Below are positions 59,534-64,000 of a stretch of DNA of 64,000 nucleotides, in pieces (positions within the stretch are counted from its first letter, which is position 1; each line of letters starts with the position of its first letter). Origin of the DNA: Liolophura sinensis. Lineage: Eukaryota > Mollusca > Polyplacophora > Chitonida > Chitonidae. The translations under genes and the position numbers were made by a program. The stretch covers positions 60,295,118-60,359,117 of the forward strand of contig NC_088301.1 in NCBI RefSeq assembly GCF_032854445.1. Reading direction: 5' to 3'. The notes under the pieces are model-generated. The model was not told where the DNA came from. It did not search any database and worked only from the letters and a program-made list of their open reading frames with translations.

Positions 59534-61400
59534 TATTATTTTGTACAAATATATGTCCTGATAAGATGTACCCTTGGGAGAGCATGTGGTTTTCCTTTAA
59601 ACACTTTAATTAGACTGAAATCGTCACATAACACGCAGGACCTAAGAAATGGTACAAAGCGTGATATGTACAGGCCATATGCAGGAGCCTTCGGTCTATT
59701 GCTGTCCAAGTAAGGGTAATTAACAGTATCAAAATTGAAACTGTCCCTCTGATCGTAAAGTCTGCGTTTTAACATTGTACCGCTTAGTGAATGAGAAAGA
59801 TCGGGCCTGGTGAGGATTACTCGTTAATAGTTCCTGCATGTAGTCGTATTCATAATATAACAGGTATAGTTCTGCCAAAAGGGGCAAAATTTGTACCCAT
59901 CGGAATACCTATACACTGCTGATATATGGTTTCACCGAATTTCACATAAATGTTACTAATGAGAAGTTCAAGCAATTCAATGAACAGGGAAACATACCAT
60001 GAATGGTAACATTTGTATGTTGTGGAACTGAAGAAGGCTTTGTTGTGACCGGTTTTATTAAACACAGAAACAATTAGTGATAAAAATCTATCTATTAAAT
60101 CCGCGTGAGAAATCGTAGTATGGAGAGTGGAGAAATTCCAAGTAGATATGTCCTCATATGGTATGAGTATTAGAGCGTCAACTTCTCCAGTGAGAGGTAT
60201 AGAGTTTAAAAGTATCCACATACCCTTGACGCCTGAATTTTTTTGCAATTGCACAACAGTACTTGCTTCAAGATGACTGTACTTCTTGTAGTGCTTTCGA
60301 GTCGACACAAGTTTGGTTGTACAGCCTTTGACCCCGCAATAAAGCTAGCTTTGTACGGGAATTTATGCATTTATTGAATCCAGCAAAGTTGTGGTATGTC
60401 GGTGTAACGGGAACGCATGGATATACTCCTCTGTTTGAGAAAGGACTAATGGTTTTTTAAATAGTTCCTCCAAAGTCTAGGTCGTTATGGAATACCTTGA
60501 TGTTGCGGCAGTGGTCACATTAAGATCCTCTGTAAAAACCTGATAGATATCATTCTTGCAGACAAATATAATATTATTAGTGCCTTTATTAGTGCCAGGA
60601 ACAATAACGTATTTTCTCTGAAGATCGAGTACCTTTCGCACGGTAGGATCTTTCAGAACTTGCTTGTCTGTCACATGAGCATTAGTTTTGATATAGTGGA
60701 TTGCATTCACAACCTTTTCTTAAATAGCTCAAGCCAAGTTCGAAGCACTGAAGGTTCTACCTTCTCCCGTTTAGACTATTTATTTGCAAAATTGTCAAGG
60801 GCTGAAAGGACTCTATTTAGCTCTCATATTTATCTTTCTCGGCTCTCTATACTTCGGACCTCTCACCAGCAGACTTCGAAGATCATCATTGTTTACAATA
60901 TCAAGGTTACCCGTCATGACATGTTGACATGGGTTATAAATGAAATCTGACGATTCACAGTCACAACTGTATCTATCAGATGTATAATCCGACATCTGAA
61001 AATCTTTAACAGCTTTGGCGTAATTAAATATCTTGGATGCGATTGGTGTTGTGTATTGTTAGGAAATGCATGGGCGCTCTCGTATGTTGAATTATTTCGG
61101 TACAGCATTGCAAATCTCTGGATCATTTGAAATCCGTGGTAAGTTGATTAAATTAAGACCTCTAAGTACTTCAATTTTAGAAACAGTCTATGTTTTGCCT
61201 AGATGACCAAGTGGAAAATAGGATGTGTCTTTATATACCCGGATCACATTTAGTGGTGCATTAAGTGTTTTACTCAACGTTTTAAGAGGAGTGGCATATA
61301 ATACTCTGTTTAGAGCGTACATGCTGTTAGATGTTTAAGACAAAACTACCAGATAGCTGACAGTTATGTTGCTCTGAATCCACATCTTAAACTTTCTCCT
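59534..61400 (-). pseudogene. Family A RT, most complete N-terminal to C-terminal copy
   Basis: Minus strand, high to low: 5' region (to 61400), then SSDFIYNPCQHVMTGNLDIV and RSLLVRGPKYREPRKI (60813-60995). VRKVLDLQRKYVIVPGTNKG and NNIIFVCKNDIYQVFTEDLN follow (60477-60710). Next are NSGVKGMWILLNS, FSTLHTTISHADLIDRFLSL, VKFGETIYQQCIGIPMGTNF (59850-60308) and YEYDYMQELLTSNPHQARSF. Then comes a jump straight to RRLYDQRDSFNFDTVNYPYL and AYGLYISRF (59536-59775). About 50 codons including YxDD are deleted at the jump. The 3' end is cut off at the Tc1 insertion site. The Penelope-like assignment is inferred; no GIY-YIG domain was seen. Confidence 0.75.
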
Positions 61401-63938
61401 ACCTCCCAGATGGATAGCTATGTATGTGTATGCTCGTTTTAAAAAACATATTTATTGTTGAAAGTGCTAACTCACATATTGCCATCAGTCATACCGTATT
61501 GAACCCCCAATCAACTCAGGAACATTGTGTTACCTTTAGGAATAGTTCCTTAACTAATTCAAGCTGATCTTCTCGAAAAGAAAGATGATATTTTAGCCTT
61601 ACCTGAGCAGGGGAAAGGGGTGAGCTGTAGTGGCGATCAAGCTAGCGTAGCACTTTTTGCTTCCAAAAGAAACATTCCCTGTAAGAGGTTTTTCATTGTC
61701 CGTTTTTATTAACTCCTACAGTGTTTCTGTCCCCCCCCCCTACACTACTTCTGCATGAAGGCTTCTCTTTCAGTACAATCTAAAGCTTCTAATGCAAAAC
61801 TGCATCAACGAAGTCCATTTTGTGTAAGGTAAAGATTCTTTGGTCAAGTTTTGGATTGCTGCAATAGGAGTATTACAGAATAATTTAGTCCTTAATTTTA
61901 GTGTTTGGAACTTTCAATTACCTGTATTCGTGATGGAAGTCAAAAAATGTGATCAAAGATTTGCTCTGACAAAGTTTTCACACTTGTGGATCACAGGTAA
62001 GGAAATGACACGTACGCTTACTTACCTGAGCTAACCTACCTTATCTCATCGTGGTAATGAGTGTAAAGAGAAGTATGCAGCTGGGCATATAAACCTTTCA
62101 TAAAATTATCAACCCAGCTGAAAACTTTGCACGTAAATGTACAAGTCAACTAAATATTCAGCTAACAGCGTACTGCTAAATTTTCTTTGCTTCATAAACA
62201 ATACAAACCACCTTTTTAAATTGGCCTTATTATATAAACAACTGATAGTCCACGATATATTGACATTTGTTTTTCCTTTTTGTAGTGTGGGTAACGCCTT
62301 ATAAGGCTATTGTTTATTTTATGAAAATGTATGATAAAGGAGAAATTCGACATTCTTGGTGTCACTCTTGCAGGCTTTTTAATACTGAACTAAATGGCGA
62401 CACTCTTGACAGCTTCTTAACCTTGCACTTCTATGACGTAATTTGGTGTAGATTACCGAGTGTTGACAAAAAATTCATAAACTGGCCTCATTGTCTAGTG
62501 ATTTTAGTGACAGTCGGTGATAAGAAAAAACTACTTTATGCATCTTAATTACCATACTTAATAAAATGTTATTTATTTATAGGATTATTTATTATATAGG
62601 AAGGCAGTTATCAAGAAAGAAGAGAAAAAGAGATTTTAGTTCAGGTTTGTAATCTTACAAATGACCGAAGCATTTTCCTGTTTTTTTGTTTTCTCAGTCT
62701 GCTTTGTTTGCTGTACTCCTGACTGCTGTCATATAATTCTTGGGCGCTGAGGTAGACACCAACAAAAGAATACAGGTTTTCTTAAACGTATTTTTACCAA
62801 ATACTTGAATATTAATTAATGCACAAATACACACAGTAAGATATAAATTTATGTTTCTTGTGTAAAGACCATTTGAACTGATAGCCCAAAAATTCCTGGT
62901 GGAATACATGGACTAACACAAGATGGGCTGCACTTATCAACAGCTGCAGACCAAAATTATGAACGAATAAAATAAGAAACAAGCTCTCTTTTAAAAAATA
63001 TGTGTCCAGCTGAATATTGCTGAGACAATTCATATCAAAAGTCCATGACCTAGAAGTAAGCAACTTTCCTATAACTGGTCTCCACGGCACTTTACACTTT
63101 TCTTCCATCTCTAACACATTATGTGGCATACCTGTGCGGCCATATGTTTTTTCTCTATTGCGCAGCTAAGGTTTAAGAAACGGCTGATGTGTGGAGGGAT
63201 CCAAACACGGTTGTACTGAAACAGGCCCCAAAAATTATGACAATGGAGAGTTTTGTAAAAGGACAACAATGTCTTTTATAGTAATCGTTTTAGAGTTGCT
63301 TGAAAATATAGAAATAGTAAATGGATTTATAACTGCATATCGAAAATGATTATCGAAAACGTAAGTATTTAATAGAGAGTTTCAGTTTCAATATGTGGCC
63401 AGTTCCCCTAGCAGCCGTTACAATTAGATTTCCCATGACTCAGTTCACAACGTCCACCGAAGAGGTTTACATATTTCTCCAGCAAGTGGCATGAGCTTCT
63501 ACAGATGATGTGACATGTGTACTGTGCCTTGGTGACTAACTGTAGGAAGGTGCATACTTCTAGGTAATGGACTACTGTTGATTATGGTGCTCATAATGGT
63601 GTGTTATTGCTATTTTTAACTGCCGACATTAAAATGTTCCCATATACTATTATACAAAAAGGATTGTGTGTGAAGGGAAAATTGTGTTTTTTTGGGAGGT
63701 AGGGAGAAGTTGATAGAAATGTTCAGCAGGGTGAGGCTTATCTGTGGGTGTGTTTTCCTCAGAGTAGAACTACATGATTTAGCTCTAGATAGCTCAACAC
63801 GTTCATCAACACTATGTAGTAGAGCTATAGGACGTTCCAGAGTTCTGCCAACTCGGACTTTAGGCGCTTTTCCCATCTCCTGCTAACGTACAGTCGAATA
63901 GAAACACGCGTGCTACACCCGTCCTTCCTGGCTAGCAA
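61401..63938. other. No gene recognised
   Basis: Open frames of 60-105 codons (for example 62267-62548 and 62812-63129) lack recognisable motifs. A C run lies at about 61732-61740. Confidence 0.45.
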
Positions 63939-63963
63939 GGGTTAGGGTTAGGGTTTAGGGTTA
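63939..63963 (+). repeat. Interstitial telomere-like repeat
   Basis: GGGTTAGGGTTAGGGTTTA then GGGTTA: about four units of the telomere hexamer, one with an extra T. Its orientation is opposite to the array at 46648. The window ends 37 bp later in AT-rich sequence. Confidence 0.85.
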
Positions 63964-64000
63964 AATTTTTTTATTATATTTATTTTTTATTTATTGCAGA

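Overview
The window looks like nuclear DNA of a marine invertebrate, most likely a mollusc. It is AT-rich with long non-coding stretches, has a spliced gene, and carries tRNA-derived SINEs, Tc1 transposons and decayed retroelements. The mollusc call rests on the SINE sequence and on recall of similar repeats in molluscan DNA; no database was searched. There is no operon-like organisation, rRNA, tRNA gene or CRISPR array.

Only one gene is well supported: the last coding exon of a histamine H1-type G-protein-coupled receptor (39965-41554, + strand). It begins at a strong splice acceptor in the loop before TM2 and runs to the stop codon. The exon for the N terminus and TM1 was not found. The protein keeps the amine-anchoring Asp of TM3, DRY, the H1-like Lys/Thr/Asn set of TM5, and NPxxY, but has Phe where most class A receptors have the TM6 'toggle' Trp.

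Most of the remaining annotatable sequence is mobile DNA. (1) A Penelope-like (inferred) reverse-transcriptase family, here called family A, has decayed copies at 743-2390, 11195-11830, 29690-30388, 31205-32230, 35210-37075, 48545-50295, 56875-57476 and 59534-61400. Its 3' untranslated unit ('U') is found alone at several more sites. (2) A tRNA-derived SINE has copies at 3638, 5426, 28166, 28461, 36155 and 49914, several with clear target-site duplications. (3) Two Tc1-type DNA transposons (55192-56730 and 58009-59531) have inverted repeats, TA duplications and DD34E transposase pseudogenes. (4) A non-LTR retrotransposon fragment is split by the first Tc1 copy. (5) A second RT relic at 4587-5337 joins Penelope-like and LINE-like motifs. 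(6) A repeat 'B' occurs as dimers in front of family A C-terminal fragments.

Tandem repeats are also prominent: minisatellites at 9560-10432, 21985-22400, 23871-24165 and 46848-47395, a 114-bp duplication at 386-627, a 170-bp duplication at 16072-16405, TA microsatellites, a long G run, and short telomere-like arrays at 46648 and 63939. The most interesting pattern is that three family A 3' ends finish in the same tail as the SINE. This suggests that the family A retroelement, or a relative, supplied the machinery that moved the SINE.
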